Shown here: positions 52,134 through 61,694 of the stretch, one piece after another | How the letters are laid out: each line of letters starts with the position of its first letter | Numbering within the stretch: the first letter of the stretch is position 1 | Assembly (NCBI GenBank): GCA_030148335.1 | Contig: JASBTQ010000024.1 | Span: 1 to 64,000, forward strand | Reading direction: 5' to 3' | Length of the DNA stretch: 64,000 nucleotides | From: Allomuricauda sp. | GTDB taxonomy: Bacteria; Bacteroidota; Bacteroidia; Flavobacteriales; Flavobacteriaceae | Made by a program: the position numbers and the translations under genes | The notes under the pieces: model-generated | Databases searched by the model: none | What the model was told of the DNA's origin: nothing | The model's input: the letters and a program-made list of their open reading frames with translations, nothing else

Positions 52134-53117
52134 ATGGATTTTTTACAGACACTTTTCAATGAAATCATAGGTTTCTTGGGCATATCGCAGGCCTTGGAAA
52201 TCCTACGATCTGGCGACTACTCCTCTTTCACCACGTATGACGGCATCGTTTCCTTGATCTATCCCATCATTCCCTTGCTGCTGCTCCTCGAACTCATTTT
52301 GGGATTGATTTACAAGAAAGCCCAGACAAAGGTCTATAAAGTGAATTTCTTGATCTATATCTTCAATCGGTTTGTGGGCCGTTTCATCGCCATTGCCATG
52401 GTGGCCCTATGTATCGGCCTGTTCCAGCAATACGCTCCCTTCCAGACCACCATGAAGTGGTATTGGATCGTTTACGGGTATGTAGTATGGGAGCTCGGAC
52501 ATTTTGTTTATCATTACTTGGGGCACAAGGTGCGTATGTTCTGGTGCCTGCACTCCACCCATCATGCCCCTGAGGACATGAACCTCTCGGTGACCCACGC
52601 CCATTTCTTCTTGGAAGCACCCTATGCCGATACCATCCGAACCACCACCTGCATTCTTTTGGGCGTACACCCAGAGCTGTTGTTTTTGATCATGTTCATC
52701 GATGGCACCTATGGTGCGTTCATCCATGTTGGGGAAAATCTGTTGAAAAATGGTCGCTTGGGCTTTTTGAACAAGGTCATCCTCACCCCTTCCCACCATC
52801 GGGTGCACCATGCCAAGAATCCACTCTACATGGACACCAATTTTTGCAATCTGCTGAACATTTGGGACCGTGTGTTCAAAACCTATCAGGAAGAACGGCA
52901 CGACATAAAGATTGAATATGGCATCACCCGAGAAATGAATTCGGGAAACTTCATGGATGTCTATTTTGGGGAAATCGTTGCTTTGGCCAAAGATGTATGG
53001 AAGGCCCCAGGGCTTGCCAACAAGTTCCGCTACCTCGTGATGCCCCCCGGATGGAGCCACACCGGCGAACACAAGACCGCCAAAGTGACACGGAAAGCCT
53101 ATCTGGAATCTTTGTGA
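52134..53117 (+). CDS. Sterol desaturase / fatty acid hydroxylase family protein
   Basis: A 327-residue membrane protein with about four helices and the three histidine boxes of the family: HFVYHYLGH, CLHSTHHAPE and PSHHRVHHAKNPLYMDTN. The di-iron centre hydroxylates or desaturates lipids such as sterols, carotenoids or ornithine lipids; bacterial substrates are often unknown. The ATG at 52134 fits the first helix. Possibly co-transcribed with the upstream acyltransferase (114-base gap). Confidence 0.9.
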   Translation: MDFLQTLFNEIIGFLGISQALEILRSGDYSSFTTYDGIVSLIYPIIPLLLLLELILGLIYKKAQTKVYKVNFLIYIFNRFVGRFIAIAMVALCIGLFQQYAPFQTTMKWYWIVYGYVVWELGHFVYHYLGHKVRMFWCLHSTHHAPEDMNLSVTHAHFFLEAPYADTIRTTTCILLGVHPELLFLIMFIDGTYGAFIHVGENLLKNGRLGFLNKVILTPSHHRVHHAKNPLYMDTNFCNLLNIWDRVFKTYQEERHDIKIEYGITREMNSGNFMDVYFGEIVALAKDVWKAPGLANKFRYLVMPPGWSHTGEHKTAKVTRKAYLESL

Positions 53118-53189
53118 GCCCGTTGCGTTTTTGTCAATCTGTTTTTACGGATATTTCATAACTTCAGCGCACTTCAAAATCATCAGAAA

Positions 53190-53702
53190 ATGAAACAGTC
53201 CATCCTAACAGCAGTTTTATGTTGCCTTTGCTTGTTTTCCTTCGGACAGACTTCGGACGAAATCCGTGAAGAGATCAAAAAAGACGTGTGGCTCCCTTTC
53301 ATGGAAGCTTATGACGAATCGGACCCTGAAAAATTGAAATCCATCCACACCAAGGACATCATTCGGGTCATCATGGAGCAAGGTGAAATCAAAACGGGCG
53401 AAAGCTATCTAGAAAATTTTGCGGACTTTGTGGCCTCCAACCGTGTCGGTATTGCCTTTGCCATCCTTTCCACTTCGGTGGACCCAAATGGTGAACTGGC
53501 CTACCAAAATGGATATTACCGGTTCAGTTCCAAAGGCGACACTGATGAAAACCTTGTGGTAAGGGGTTACGGCGAATTCAATGTGGGGCTGCGCAAAGAA
53601 AACGGTTCATGGAAAATATGGTTGGATTCGGACAAACACGCTCCCATTACCCATGAGGAATTCAATACCCAAAAAATCGTTTATAAATTGATCGTGGACT
53701 AG
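53190..53702 (+). CDS. Secreted DUF4440 / SnoaL-like protein
   Basis: A 170-residue protein with a signal peptide (cleavage near SFGQ) and one NTF2-like domain: MEAYDESDPEKLKSIHTKDIIRVI at the start, ENGSWKIWLDSD near the end. NTF2-like proteins bind small ligands or act as isomerases; nothing more specific can be read. It overlaps the stop of glmM by four bases. Confidence 0.8.
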   Translation: MKQSILTAVLCCLCLFSFGQTSDEIREEIKKDVWLPFMEAYDESDPEKLKSIHTKDIIRVIMEQGEIKTGESYLENFADFVASNRVGIAFAILSTSVDPNGELAYQNGYYRFSSKGDTDENLVVRGYGEFNVGLRKENGSWKIWLDSDKHAPITHEEFNTQKIVYKLIVD

Positions 53703-55090
53703 CTCAATCCCGCTACCTCTTTTATTTCTCCAATGATTCGGTCTGCCAAGGCATCCGCTTCTTTTTGTGATTTGGCCTCGGTATAGATTCGGATGATGGG
53801 TTCCGTGTTGGATTTTCGAAGATGCACCCAATTTTCAGGAAAATCTATTTTCACCCCGTCAATGGTGGAAACCTGCTCACCCTTATATTTGTCGTGCATG
53901 GCCTCAAGTAGGGCATCCACATCCAGTCCGGGAGTAAGCTCTATCTTCTTTTTGCCCATAAAATAGCTGGGGTAGCTCGCCCGAAGCTCTGCCACGGTTC
54001 CGCCCCGTTCTGCCATCAACATTAAGAACAACGCCGTGCCCACCAAGGCATCGCGCCCATAGTGGCTTTCAGGATAAATGATGCCCCCATTGCCCTCACC
54101 ACCTATTATGGCATTGCTCGCCTTCATTTTGGCCACCACGTTCACTTCACCAACCGCGGCAGCTTCGTAAGTGCCGCTATGCTTTTCGGTAATATCCCGA
54201 AGGGCTCTCGAGGAAGAAAGGTTGGAAACCGTATTGCCCTTCGTCTTGCCCAACACATAATCGGCACAGGCCACCAAGGTATATTCCTCACCGAACATTT
54301 CCCCATCGTTGCTGATAAAGGCCAAACGATCCACATCTGGGTCCACCACGATGCCAAAATCGGCCTTTTCTTCCACCACTTTCTTGCAGATGTCCCCCAA
54401 ATGTTCCTTCAAGGGTTCTGGATTGTGTGGAAAATGGCCGGTTGGATCACAGTAGAGCTTCACCACTTCCACCCCAAGCTCTTGCAACAATTTGGGAATG
54501 GCAATGCCCCCTGTGGAGTTGACCCCATCCACGACCACCTTGAACCCTTTGCCCCTGATCACGTCGGCATCCACCAAGGGAAGTTCCAAGACTTCATCAA
54601 TATGTATATCAATGTACGAATCGTTTGTGGTTATTTTTCCCAGGTCATCGACCTCTGCAAATTCAAAATCCTCTTTTTCGGCAAGTTCCAAAATCTTGGC
54701 TCCTTGGGCCGCATCCAAAAATTCTCCTTTCTCGTTCAATAATTTAAGGGCATTCCATTGCTTGGGGTTGTGGCTGGCAGTCAGGATGATACCCCCATCG
54801 GCCTTTTCCAAAGGAACGGCAATCTCCACGGTTGGTGTGGTGGACAATCCCAGATCCACTACATCAATCCCCAGTCCCACCAAGGTGGACACCACCAGAT
54901 TTTGGATCATCTCGCCCGACAAACGGGCGTCCCTACCTATGACAACGGTCAATTTCTCTTTCTTGGAATAGTCCTTCAACCAGCTCCCATATGCTGCCGC
55001 AAACTTCACAGCGTCCAGTGGGGTCAGGTTATCGTTTGTTTTTCCGCCTATGGTTCCTCTAATTCCAGAAATCGATTTGATCAGTGTCAT
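53699..55090 (-). CDS. glmM: Phosphoglucosamine mutase GlmM
   Basis: A 463-residue phosphohexomutase. The phosphorylated serine is in ILTASHNPKQWNALKLL (about residue 103), the metal loop in VVDPDVDRLAF, and the sugar-phosphate site in LRKSNTEPIIRIYTEA. The VIGRDARLSGEM start is typical. It converts glucosamine-6-P to glucosamine-1-P for UDP-GlcNAc, needed for peptidoglycan and LPS. Phosphomannomutase activity is possible in this family. Confidence 0.93.
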   Translation of the reverse strand: MTLIKSISGIRGTIGGKTNDNLTPLDAVKFAAAYGSWLKDYSKKEKLTVVIGRDARLSGEMIQNLVVSTLVGLGIDVVDLGLSTTPTVEIAVPLEKADGGIILTASHNPKQWNALKLLNEKGEFLDAAQGAKILELAEKEDFEFAEVDDLGKITTNDSYIDIHIDEVLELPLVDADVIRGKGFKVVVDGVNSTGGIAIPKLLQELGVEVVKLYCDPTGHFPHNPEPLKEHLGDICKKVVEEKADFGIVVDPDVDRLAFISNDGEMFGEEYTLVACADYVLGKTKGNTVSNLSSSRALRDITEKHSGTYEAAAVGEVNVVAKMKASNAIIGGEGNGGIIYPESHYGRDALVGTALFLMLMAERGGTVAELRASYPSYFMGKKKIELTPGLDVDALLEAMHDKYKGEQVSTIDGVKIDFPENWVHLRKSNTEPIIRIYTEAKSQKEADALADRIIGEIKEVAGLS

Positions 55091-55181
55091 AATTGTTAAA
55101 AAAGTTTGTGCAAATATAACCCAGCATCCCCTATTCCATGTTTTGAATTTGTAAATTTCGACACAAAAGGATTTTGCCCCG

Positions 55182-55775
55182 ATGAACTTCTTGGCACATA
55201 TTTACCTTTCCTTTGATGACAAGGAGATCACTTTGGGCAATTTTTTTGCCGATCATATCCGTGGGAACCGCTACAAACATTTTCCCGATAAGATCCAAAA
55301 GGGCATCCTGCTGCATCGGGAAATAGACACCTTCACGGATGCCCACCCCATCACAAGACAGAGCAGCAAGCGGTTGCACAAGAACTACAGCCATTACAGC
55401 ATGGTGATCGTGGACATCTTTTACGACCATTTTCTGGCCAAGAACTGGAGCGACTATTCCAATGTTCCTCTTGAAACTTATGTAGAGAGGTTCTATGACC
55501 TTTTAGAAGAAAACTACGAGCTGCTCCCAGTCGCCACCAAACGGATGATGCCCTATATGATCGCGGACAACTGGCTTTTGGACTATGCCAACCTTGACGG
55601 TATCGGCAGGGTGCTCAACGGAATGAACCGAAGGACCAAGAACAAGTCCAAGATGAATTTTGCCATTTTGGACCTCGAAGAACACTATACGGATTTTGAA
55701 AACGAGTTCACCGCTTTTTTTGAAGAATTGATTACCTTTTCCCGTCAAAAATTTATTTCCCTATGCGAAGACTGA
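55182..55775 (+). CDS. Acyl carrier protein phosphodiesterase-like protein (AcpH)
   Basis: A 197-residue protein of the AcpH (ACP_PD) family, recognised from MNFLAHIYLSFDDKEITLGNFFADHIRG and LLHREIDTFTDAHPITRQSS (both read in parts). The family removes the phosphopantetheine arm from ACP; histidine and aspartate residues (H6, D24, H46, D49, D53) are candidates for the metal site. Its end overlaps the GGT start by 13 bases. Confidence 0.93.
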   Translation: MNFLAHIYLSFDDKEITLGNFFADHIRGNRYKHFPDKIQKGILLHREIDTFTDAHPITRQSSKRLHKNYSHYSMVIVDIFYDHFLAKNWSDYSNVPLETYVERFYDLLEENYELLPVATKRMMPYMIADNWLLDYANLDGIGRVLNGMNRRTKNKSKMNFAILDLEEHYTDFENEFTAFFEELITFSRQKFISLCED

Positions 55776-57445
55776 TACTCCTTCTGCCTTTCATCCTTTT
55801 CATCAATTGCAAACAACAACCCGCAACTCCCACGGGACTTGTCACAGAAAAGGCCATGGTGGTCTCAGCCCGTGAGGAGGCTTCCCAAATTGGAGTGGAG
55901 ATCATGAAAAAAGGGGGCAATGTCTTTGATGCCATGGTGGCCACAGAGCTGGCCTTGGCCGTTTCCTTTCCCTTTGCCGGAAATTTGGGCGGTGGCGGCT
56001 TTATGGTGTACCGAAAGAGCAATGGTGAGGTCGGCGGCATCGATTATCGGGAAAAAGCGCCCATGGCGGCCCACAAGGACATGTACCTGGATTCGCTGGG
56101 CAATGTCATCCCTGATATGAGCACCACGGGCGGAACCGCTGTTGGAGTGCCCGGCACGGTAGCAGGTGTCATGGAAGTACACAAAAAGTTTGGCTCCCTG
56201 CCCCTATCCGAGATCATGCAACCCGTCATTGCCTTGGCCAAAAAAGGAGTTGTCGTCACTGAAATGCAGGCCAAACGATTGGAAGGCTATCGGGAAAGCT
56301 TCATCAAAGCGAACGGGGACAGCACCAAATTTGCGGGTCCGTTCAAGGCTGGGGACACCATAAAATATCTCGAATTGGCCCAAACCTTGGAAATCATCAT
56401 GGAAAAAGGAAAAGATGGGTTCTATAAAGGTGAAGTGGCCCAAAAACTGGCCGCCTTTGTGCAGGAAAATGGCGGTTATATCACCGAGGAGGACCTAGCA
56501 AAATATGAGGCCAAGTGGAGAAATCCCATTGAATTTGATTACAAAGATCTACATATTATTTCCATGAGCCCGCCCAGCAGCGGAGGTGTCACCATCAACC
56601 AGATTTTCAAGATGATGGAGCCCTACAAGATGTCCAAATTCGGGCATAACTCTGCCAAGACCATCCAGTTGTTCACCGAGGCGTCTCGACGTGCCTATGC
56701 CGACCGAAATTACTTTTTGGGCGACCCCGACTTTGTAGATATCCCCTATGATGTCCTTTTAAGTGATGCCTATCTGCAAGAACGGATGGCCAATTTCTCC
56801 TTTGACAAAGCGACTTTGTCGTCCGATGTGAGCCATGGCGAGGTGGAAATCATCGAGAGTGCCGAAACCACCCACTACTCCATAGTGGATAGTGAGGGCA
56901 ATGCCATATCGGCCACCACAACGTTAAACGGTGGCTTCGGCTCCAAACTTTATTGTGCCGAGCTCGGCTTCTTTTTGAACAATGAAATGGATGATTTCAG
57001 TGCCAAACCCGGCGTGCCCAATATGTTTGGGTTGGTCGGTGCCGAGGCGAACAGCATTGCCCCGGAAAAGCGGATGCTGAGCAGTATGACGCCTACCATT
57101 GTCGAAAAAGACGGAAAACTGTACATGGTGGTCGGCACTCCTGGCGGCTCCACCATCATCACCGCTGTGACCCAGACCATTTTGAACGTGTATGAATTCA
57201 ACCTGAGCATGCAGGATGCGGTGAACGCCCCTCGTTTCCATCACCAATGGTTGCCCGATGCGGTCATTTTTGAGCCCGAGGGCTTTTCGGAGGAACTCAT
57301 ATCGGAACTGAAATCCAAAGGATACATCATCAACGAGGAACGCACCCCCATTATCGGTAAAGTGGATGCCATCCGCGTGCTGCCCGACGGAAAATTGGAA
57401 GGTGGGGCCGATAAACGGGGCGACGATACCGCTGTTGGATTTTAA
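55763..57445 (+). CDS. ggt: Gamma-glutamyltransferase lipoprotein
   Basis: A 560-residue GGT with a lipoprotein signal (FILFINCKQQ). The N-terminal nucleophile of the self-cleaving precursor is the threonine in AETTHYSIVDSEGNAISATTTLN (read in parts, about residue 373). Further substrate residues lie in GFGSKL and LNNEMDDFSAKPG. It cleaves and transfers gamma-glutamyl groups in the periplasm, for example from glutathione. It is followed 11 bases later by an ATP-grasp gene. Confidence 0.94.
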   Translation: MRRLILLLPFILFINCKQQPATPTGLVTEKAMVVSAREEASQIGVEIMKKGGNVFDAMVATELALAVSFPFAGNLGGGGFMVYRKSNGEVGGIDYREKAPMAAHKDMYLDSLGNVIPDMSTTGGTAVGVPGTVAGVMEVHKKFGSLPLSEIMQPVIALAKKGVVVTEMQAKRLEGYRESFIKANGDSTKFAGPFKAGDTIKYLELAQTLEIIMEKGKDGFYKGEVAQKLAAFVQENGGYITEEDLAKYEAKWRNPIEFDYKDLHIISMSPPSSGGVTINQIFKMMEPYKMSKFGHNSAKTIQLFTEASRRAYADRNYFLGDPDFVDIPYDVLLSDAYLQERMANFSFDKATLSSDVSHGEVEIIESAETTHYSIVDSEGNAISATTTLNGGFGSKLYCAELGFFLNNEMDDFSAKPGVPNMFGLVGAEANSIAPEKRMLSSMTPTIVEKDGKLYMVVGTPGGSTIITAVTQTILNVYEFNLSMQDAVNAPRFHHQWLPDAVIFEPEGFSEELISELKSKGYIINEERTPIIGKVDAIRVLPDGKLEGGADKRGDDTAVGF

Positions 57446-57456
57446 ATTTTTCTGTT

Positions 57457-58383
57457 ATGGAGTTTGATATTGTAGTCTTGACGGACCATCGGTATGTGTC
57501 ACCCCAAAAAAAGACACCCTATATTGAAAATGTACTGTTGGAAGACCGTCTGGTTGTGGAAGCCTTGCAGGCAGAAGGTTTGAAGGTCGTCCGAAAATCG
57601 TGGGATGATCCCCATTTTGATTGGTCCACCACAAAATTGGCCCTCTTTCGCACCACTTGGGACTATTTTGACCGATTCCCGGAGTTCTCAACATGGTTTG
57701 AAAACACCTCCAAGCTGACCCAGTTCATCAATTCCAAAGAGCTGATCACATGGAACATAGACAAACACTACCTCCAAGACCTTTCTAGGGCGGGCGTCAC
57801 CATTCCCAAGACTATCTTTGTGGAAAAGGGGACCCAAACCATATTGCAGACTCTTTTTTCCGCTGCGGTGCAAGACCATGGGTTCAGGGAGGAACAATTT
57901 GTATTGAAGCCCTGTGTATCCGGCGCGGCCCGACATACCTACAAGATTCATACAACGGAGATTTCAAAGTACGAAGACCTGTTTGGACAATTGATTTCCG
58001 AAGAGGCGATGATGCTCCAAGAATTTCAAGGAAATATCGTTTCCGAAGGGGAGATTTCCATGATGCTGATCAATGGCCAATTTACCCATGCCGTATTGAA
58101 AATTGCCAAACCCGGCGATTTTCGGGTGCAGGACGATTTTGGCGGTAGCGTCCACGAATATGACCCATCCAAGGAACAAATCACTTTTGCAGAGAAGGTG
58201 GTCAATGCCGCTCCCGAACTTCTCGTTTATGCACGGGTAGATCTATTTCGGGACAACGAAGGAAATTGGGACCTGGCCGAATTGGAAATCTTTGAACCCG
58301 AATTGTGGTTCCGACGTAATCCATCAGCAGCACAAAAGTTGGCCAAGACCATCAAGGACACCTGTTTGTCCGTCAAAGTCTAG
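57457..58383 (+). CDS. ATP-grasp family ligase
   Basis: A 308-residue ATP-grasp enzyme. The N-terminal RTTWDYFDRF and LITWNIDKHYLQDLSRAGVTIPKT are typical of the glutathione-synthetase/DcsG-like branch. ATP-binding core strands lie in EEQFVLKPCVSGAARHTYK and the metal loop in WDLAELEIFEPELWFR. It is in line with ggt, which suggests a gamma-glutamyl-type or related amino-acid ligation, but the substrate is not readable. Confidence 0.85.
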   Translation: MEFDIVVLTDHRYVSPQKKTPYIENVLLEDRLVVEALQAEGLKVVRKSWDDPHFDWSTTKLALFRTTWDYFDRFPEFSTWFENTSKLTQFINSKELITWNIDKHYLQDLSRAGVTIPKTIFVEKGTQTILQTLFSAAVQDHGFREEQFVLKPCVSGAARHTYKIHTTEISKYEDLFGQLISEEAMMLQEFQGNIVSEGEISMMLINGQFTHAVLKIAKPGDFRVQDDFGGSVHEYDPSKEQITFAEKVVNAAPELLVYARVDLFRDNEGNWDLAELEIFEPELWFRRNPSAAQKLAKTIKDTCLSVKV

Positions 58384-58419
58384 ACCATTAAGACAACACA
58401 TAACGATAACTATTTCAAA

Positions 58420-59415
58420 ATGAAAAAATTAACCCTCCTATTGTTAAGCATTGGCTTAGGGTGTACCGCCCAACAGAAAACCACTGGCAAACTAGTTGCT
58501 TTGGATGATGCTTTTTATGATTATGTAAGCAAAGACGCAAAAATAGAAGTGCTAGCCGAGGATTTTATATGGTCCGAAGGTCCCGTTTGGGTGAAGGATG
58601 GCGGGTTCCTCCTATTTTCGGACGCTCCGCAAAACACCATTTTTAAATGGGATGAAAAGGAAGGGCTCACGCAATTTTTAGAACCTTCGGGCTACACCGG
58701 AATACTGCCTTATAGCAAAGAGCCCGGCAGCAACGGACTCATCATCAACAATAATGGGGAACTGGTGGCCTGCGAACATGGCGACCGAAGAATATCTCGG
58801 ATGCCACTATCCTTCGGCGGAAAAGTAACGGTAGCAGACAAATGGAACGGCAAGCGTTTCAATAGCCCAAATGACATTGTACAGACCTCCAAAGGTATCT
58901 ATTATTTTACCGACCCCCCCTATGGCCTACCGGAACAAGAAAATTCCAAAACTCGGGAAATTGATGCATTTGGTGTCTTCAAAATTGGTGCCGAGGGCAA
59001 AGTTGATATGGTAGTCAGCAATCTTTCACGTCCAAATGGGCTTGCGCTGTCCCCTGATGAAAAAATACTCTATGTGAACCAATCGGATGGCAATGCGCCC
59101 TATATCATGGCATACAACATCCAAGATGATGGGTCATTGGACGAGGGCACTATTTTCTTTGACGCCACTGAATTACGGAAAGAAGGATTGGTTGGCTCTT
59201 TGGATGGTCTTAAGGTGGCCAAGGATGGAACTATTTTTTCCACGGGGCCGGGCGGAGTTCTAGTCATTACCCCCGAAGGAAAGCTTTTGGGACGCATTGA
59301 AACGGGACAACGGACGGCCAACTGCGCATGGGGCGATGATGGTTCGACCCTATATATGACGGCTCATGAATTTTTGATGAGAATCAAAACAAAAGCCACA
59401 GGTACAGGTTTTTAA
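58420..59415 (+). CDS. SMP-30/gluconolactonase-like beta-propeller lipoprotein
   Basis: A 331-residue lipoprotein (lipobox LGLGCTAQ) with a six-bladed beta-propeller of the SMP-30/LRE type. The metal residues are in SEGPVW, NSPNDIV and SRPNGLALSPDEKILYVNQSD (read in parts). Such enzymes hydrolyse gluconolactone or other lactones. It is 36 bases after the ATP-grasp gene. Typical start for this family. Confidence 0.92.
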   Translation: MKKLTLLLLSIGLGCTAQQKTTGKLVALDDAFYDYVSKDAKIEVLAEDFIWSEGPVWVKDGGFLLFSDAPQNTIFKWDEKEGLTQFLEPSGYTGILPYSKEPGSNGLIINNNGELVACEHGDRRISRMPLSFGGKVTVADKWNGKRFNSPNDIVQTSKGIYYFTDPPYGLPEQENSKTREIDAFGVFKIGAEGKVDMVVSNLSRPNGLALSPDEKILYVNQSDGNAPYIMAYNIQDDGSLDEGTIFFDATELRKEGLVGSLDGLKVAKDGTIFSTGPGGVLVITPEGKLLGRIETGQRTANCAWGDDGSTLYMTAHEFLMRIKTKATGTGF

Positions 59416-59420
59416 CCCCG

Positions 59421-60173
59421 TTACTTGGCAATCTGTTTCTTTAATTCTTCCATGGATTGTTGCAGTTGTCGCAAAAGCCCTGTTTCGGTCGTGGCATCCA
59501 CATTGAAGGTCAATTTGCTGCTCACTTCCCAGATTTCCTGGATCTGAAATGGCTTGATTTCATAAGGAGGATAGGTCTCGTTCAAAGAAACCAAAGTGAT
59601 GTTGTTGGAATTGGGTCTACGCTCTATTTTCTTGACCATTACGGAGTCCTGGAGCACCACCACATACATTTTGTTGGGGCTCACATGGTCAATATGTTCA
59701 ATGGCACGTGCCAACACCCAATCGTTGGGCCTAAGATTGGGCAACATACTGTCCCCTTCCACCTGAAACCCGCGGTACGTTGCGTTTCGGAATTCGGGAA
59801 TGGGCATGTCAAAGGCGGGCAACTGTTGGTACCAGCTCGTATCGGAAATGTTCTGCGGATAGCCCGCAGCGGCCTTGGCATTCACCAATACCATATTGTC
59901 CTGATCGGAATTGTCCACGGTGACCACTTTGGGAATCACACTGGTTCTTGAGGTGTCCAAGTATTTTTGGTCACTCTCCCCGAACAGCCACATGGGGTTG
60001 ATTTTAAATTGTTTCAATAACTCCAATACCACTTTGCCCGATAGTTTGGTCCTCCCCCGTTCAATATCGGCCGTGGTGTTCTTCACGCCCAACAGTTCCG
60101 CAAACTCGGCCTGTGTATAGCCTAGCTCCCTTCGGATATCCGTAAATCGTTTCAGTGTCAGTTCGTTTTCCAT
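59421..60173 (-). CDS. LexA-like repressor: XRE HTH plus S24 self-cleavage domain
   Basis: A 250-residue repressor. The helix-turn-helix is at about residues 15-40 (YTQAEFAELLGVKNTTADI). The C-terminal S24 peptidase domain has catalytic serine S142 (in VEGDSMLPNLRPND) and lysine K181 (in VMVKKIE). A candidate Ala-Gly cleavage site is AAAGY (A103-G104). This is the layout of LexA/CI-type SOS repressors that cleave when RecA is activated. ATG at 60173 is used; MTSAMENEL at 60185 is an alternative. It is divergent from the radical-SAM gene, with four operator-like sites between them. Confidence 0.88.
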   Translation of the reverse strand: MENELTLKRFTDIRRELGYTQAEFAELLGVKNTTADIERGRTKLSGKVVLELLKQFKINPMWLFGESDQKYLDTSRTSVIPKVVTVDNSDQDNMVLVNAKAAAGYPQNISDTSWYQQLPAFDMPIPEFRNATYRGFQVEGDSMLPNLRPNDWVLARAIEHIDHVSPNKMYVVVLQDSVMVKKIERRPNSNNITLVSLNETYPPYEIKPFQIQEIWEVSSKLTFNVDATTETGLLRQLQQSMEELKKQIAK

Positions 60174-60240
60174 GGCAGAGGTCATTAGAGCCAGATTGAG
60201 CACAGTCAAGCTGACAATATCATCCAAATATAGCCTTTTT

Positions 60241-60315
60241 GGATTATTTCCAAAACTTTTTATGGATTATTTCCATTTATTGGATTATTTCCATATTTTT
60301 GATTGGAATATTTCC
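60241..60315. promoter_or_regulatory. Four-site operator array for the S24 repressor
   Basis: GGATTATTTCC at 60241-60251, 60264-60274 and 60282-60292, and the variant GGAATATTTCC at 60305-60315. Start spacings are 23, 18 and 23 bases. Each site has palindromic GGA...TCC ends. The last site ends six bases before the ATG of the radical-SAM gene. Confidence 0.75.
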
Positions 60316-60320
60316 AAGTT

Positions 60321-61583
60321 ATGGATTTTGATAAAATACGGGAAAAACTGAACATTCTGGCCGATGCGGCCAAATACGACGTATCATGCGCCAGTAGCGG
60401 AAGCGACCGGACCAATGCCAACAAGGGACTCGGCAATGCTTCGCACATGGGAATCTGCCACAGCTATACCGAGGACGGTAGGTGCATATCCCTTTTAAAG
60501 ATATTGCTGACCAACCATTGCATATTTGATTGCGCCTATTGCGTCACTCGCAAAAGCAACGATGTTAAACGAGCGGCCTTCAAAATCCAGGAAGTGGTGG
60601 ACCTGACCATCAATTTTTACCGAAGGAACTATATCGAGGGATTGTTCCTGAGTTCCGGGATTTTCAAAAATGCGGATTATACCATGGAACGTTTAGTGGC
60701 GGTGGCCAAAAAACTACGGGAAGAGGAAAATTTCAACGGGTATATCCATCTGAAATCCATACCCGGGGCAAGTGACGAACTCATGTACGAAGCGGGACTC
60801 TATGCGGACCGTCTTTCCGTCAACATTGAAGTGCCCACGGTTTCTGGCCTGAAACTCTTGGCCCCAGATAAAAAACATGAGGATTTCACCAAACCCATGC
60901 TCAAGGTGAAGAATGAGATCGTGCGCTTCCAAACCGAACGAAAGATCATCAAAAGCACCCCAAAATATGCTCCGGCCGGGCAAAGCACCCAGATGATTGT
61001 GGGCGCTTCCGGGGAAACGGACAAGGACATCATGTATTCTGCTACTTATTATTACAAGACCTACCAAATGCGGCGGGTCTATTACTCCGGCTATGTGCCC
61101 GTGGCCGATGACACTCGCTTGCCGGCCTTGGGCTCGCAGGTGCCCATGCTCCGGGAGAACAGGCTCTACCAGACCGATTGGCTCTTGCGCTTCTACGGTT
61201 TTGCCGTGAACGAGATTTTGAACAAGGAGCACCCCAATCTGGATATGGACGTGGACCCCAAGCTTTCGTGGGCGTTGCGCAACCTGCACCATTTTCCGGT
61301 GGATGTGAACGCGGCGGACAAACGCCTCTTGGCCCGGATTCCAGGTATAGGCATGCTGTCCGTGGAAAAAATAATGAAGGCCCGAAAATTTCGTAGGCTG
61401 AACTGGGACCACCTCAAAAAAATCGGAGTGGCCCTCAACCGCGCCCAGTATTTCATGGTATGCGATTCCCGCCATTGGGAACGTCGTGATCTGGACGCGG
61501 AGAGAATCAAGGGGATGATCTTGCAGGCGTCGTCCGGCAAGTTCAGGAACCAGTATAGTAATCAATTGTCATTGTTCAATTGA
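60321..61583 (+). CDS. Radical SAM protein of the putative DNA modification/repair family (TIGR03916 type)
   Basis: A 420-residue radical SAM protein with the cluster cysteines C67-C71-C74 (HCIFDCAYC). A C-terminal helix-hairpin-helix-like region (about 315-390, VDVNAADKRLLARIPGIGMLSVEKIM) suggests DNA binding. This family is annotated as putative DNA repair and is nearly always paired with the partner gene that follows here at 61695. Start at ATG 60321; an earlier in-frame TTG at 60303 would lie inside an operator. Regulation by the divergent S24 repressor is inferred. Confidence 0.9.
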   Translation: MDFDKIREKLNILADAAKYDVSCASSGSDRTNANKGLGNASHMGICHSYTEDGRCISLLKILLTNHCIFDCAYCVTRKSNDVKRAAFKIQEVVDLTINFYRRNYIEGLFLSSGIFKNADYTMERLVAVAKKLREEENFNGYIHLKSIPGASDELMYEAGLYADRLSVNIEVPTVSGLKLLAPDKKHEDFTKPMLKVKNEIVRFQTERKIIKSTPKYAPAGQSTQMIVGASGETDKDIMYSATYYYKTYQMRRVYYSGYVPVADDTRLPALGSQVPMLRENRLYQTDWLLRFYGFAVNEILNKEHPNLDMDVDPKLSWALRNLHHFPVDVNAADKRLLARIPGIGMLSVEKIMKARKFRRLNWDHLKKIGVALNRAQYFMVCDSRHWERRDLDAERIKGMILQASSGKFRNQYSNQLSLFN

Positions 61584-61610
61584 CAATGACCAGTTTACAA
61601 TGAACAATGG
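61560..61610. repeat. Low-complexity TTGTTCAATTGACAATGA filler
   Basis: Self-complementary sequence of the same type as that around 33808-33900 and 34136-34242. Confidence 0.5.
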
Positions 61611-61672
61611 TGTCATTTCGAACGAATGTGAGAAATCTAGATTTCTCGGTCGGGAACTCCTTCGAAAGGACA
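61611..61672. repeat. GTCATTTCGAACGA palindromic element
   Basis: GTCATTTCGAACGAATG...AGAAATCTAGATTTCT...CTCCTTCGAAAGGACA, a hairpin-forming element related in style (TTCGA ends) to other repeats here. It lies just upstream of the partner gene. Confidence 0.5.
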
Positions 61673-61694
61673 GCAAAAATAAAATTCAAGCGTT

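Noticed and set aside
60241-60315. Possible short CRISPR-like repeats
   Set aside because: The 11-base units are too short and spaced by 7-12 bases only; position and symmetry fit operators.
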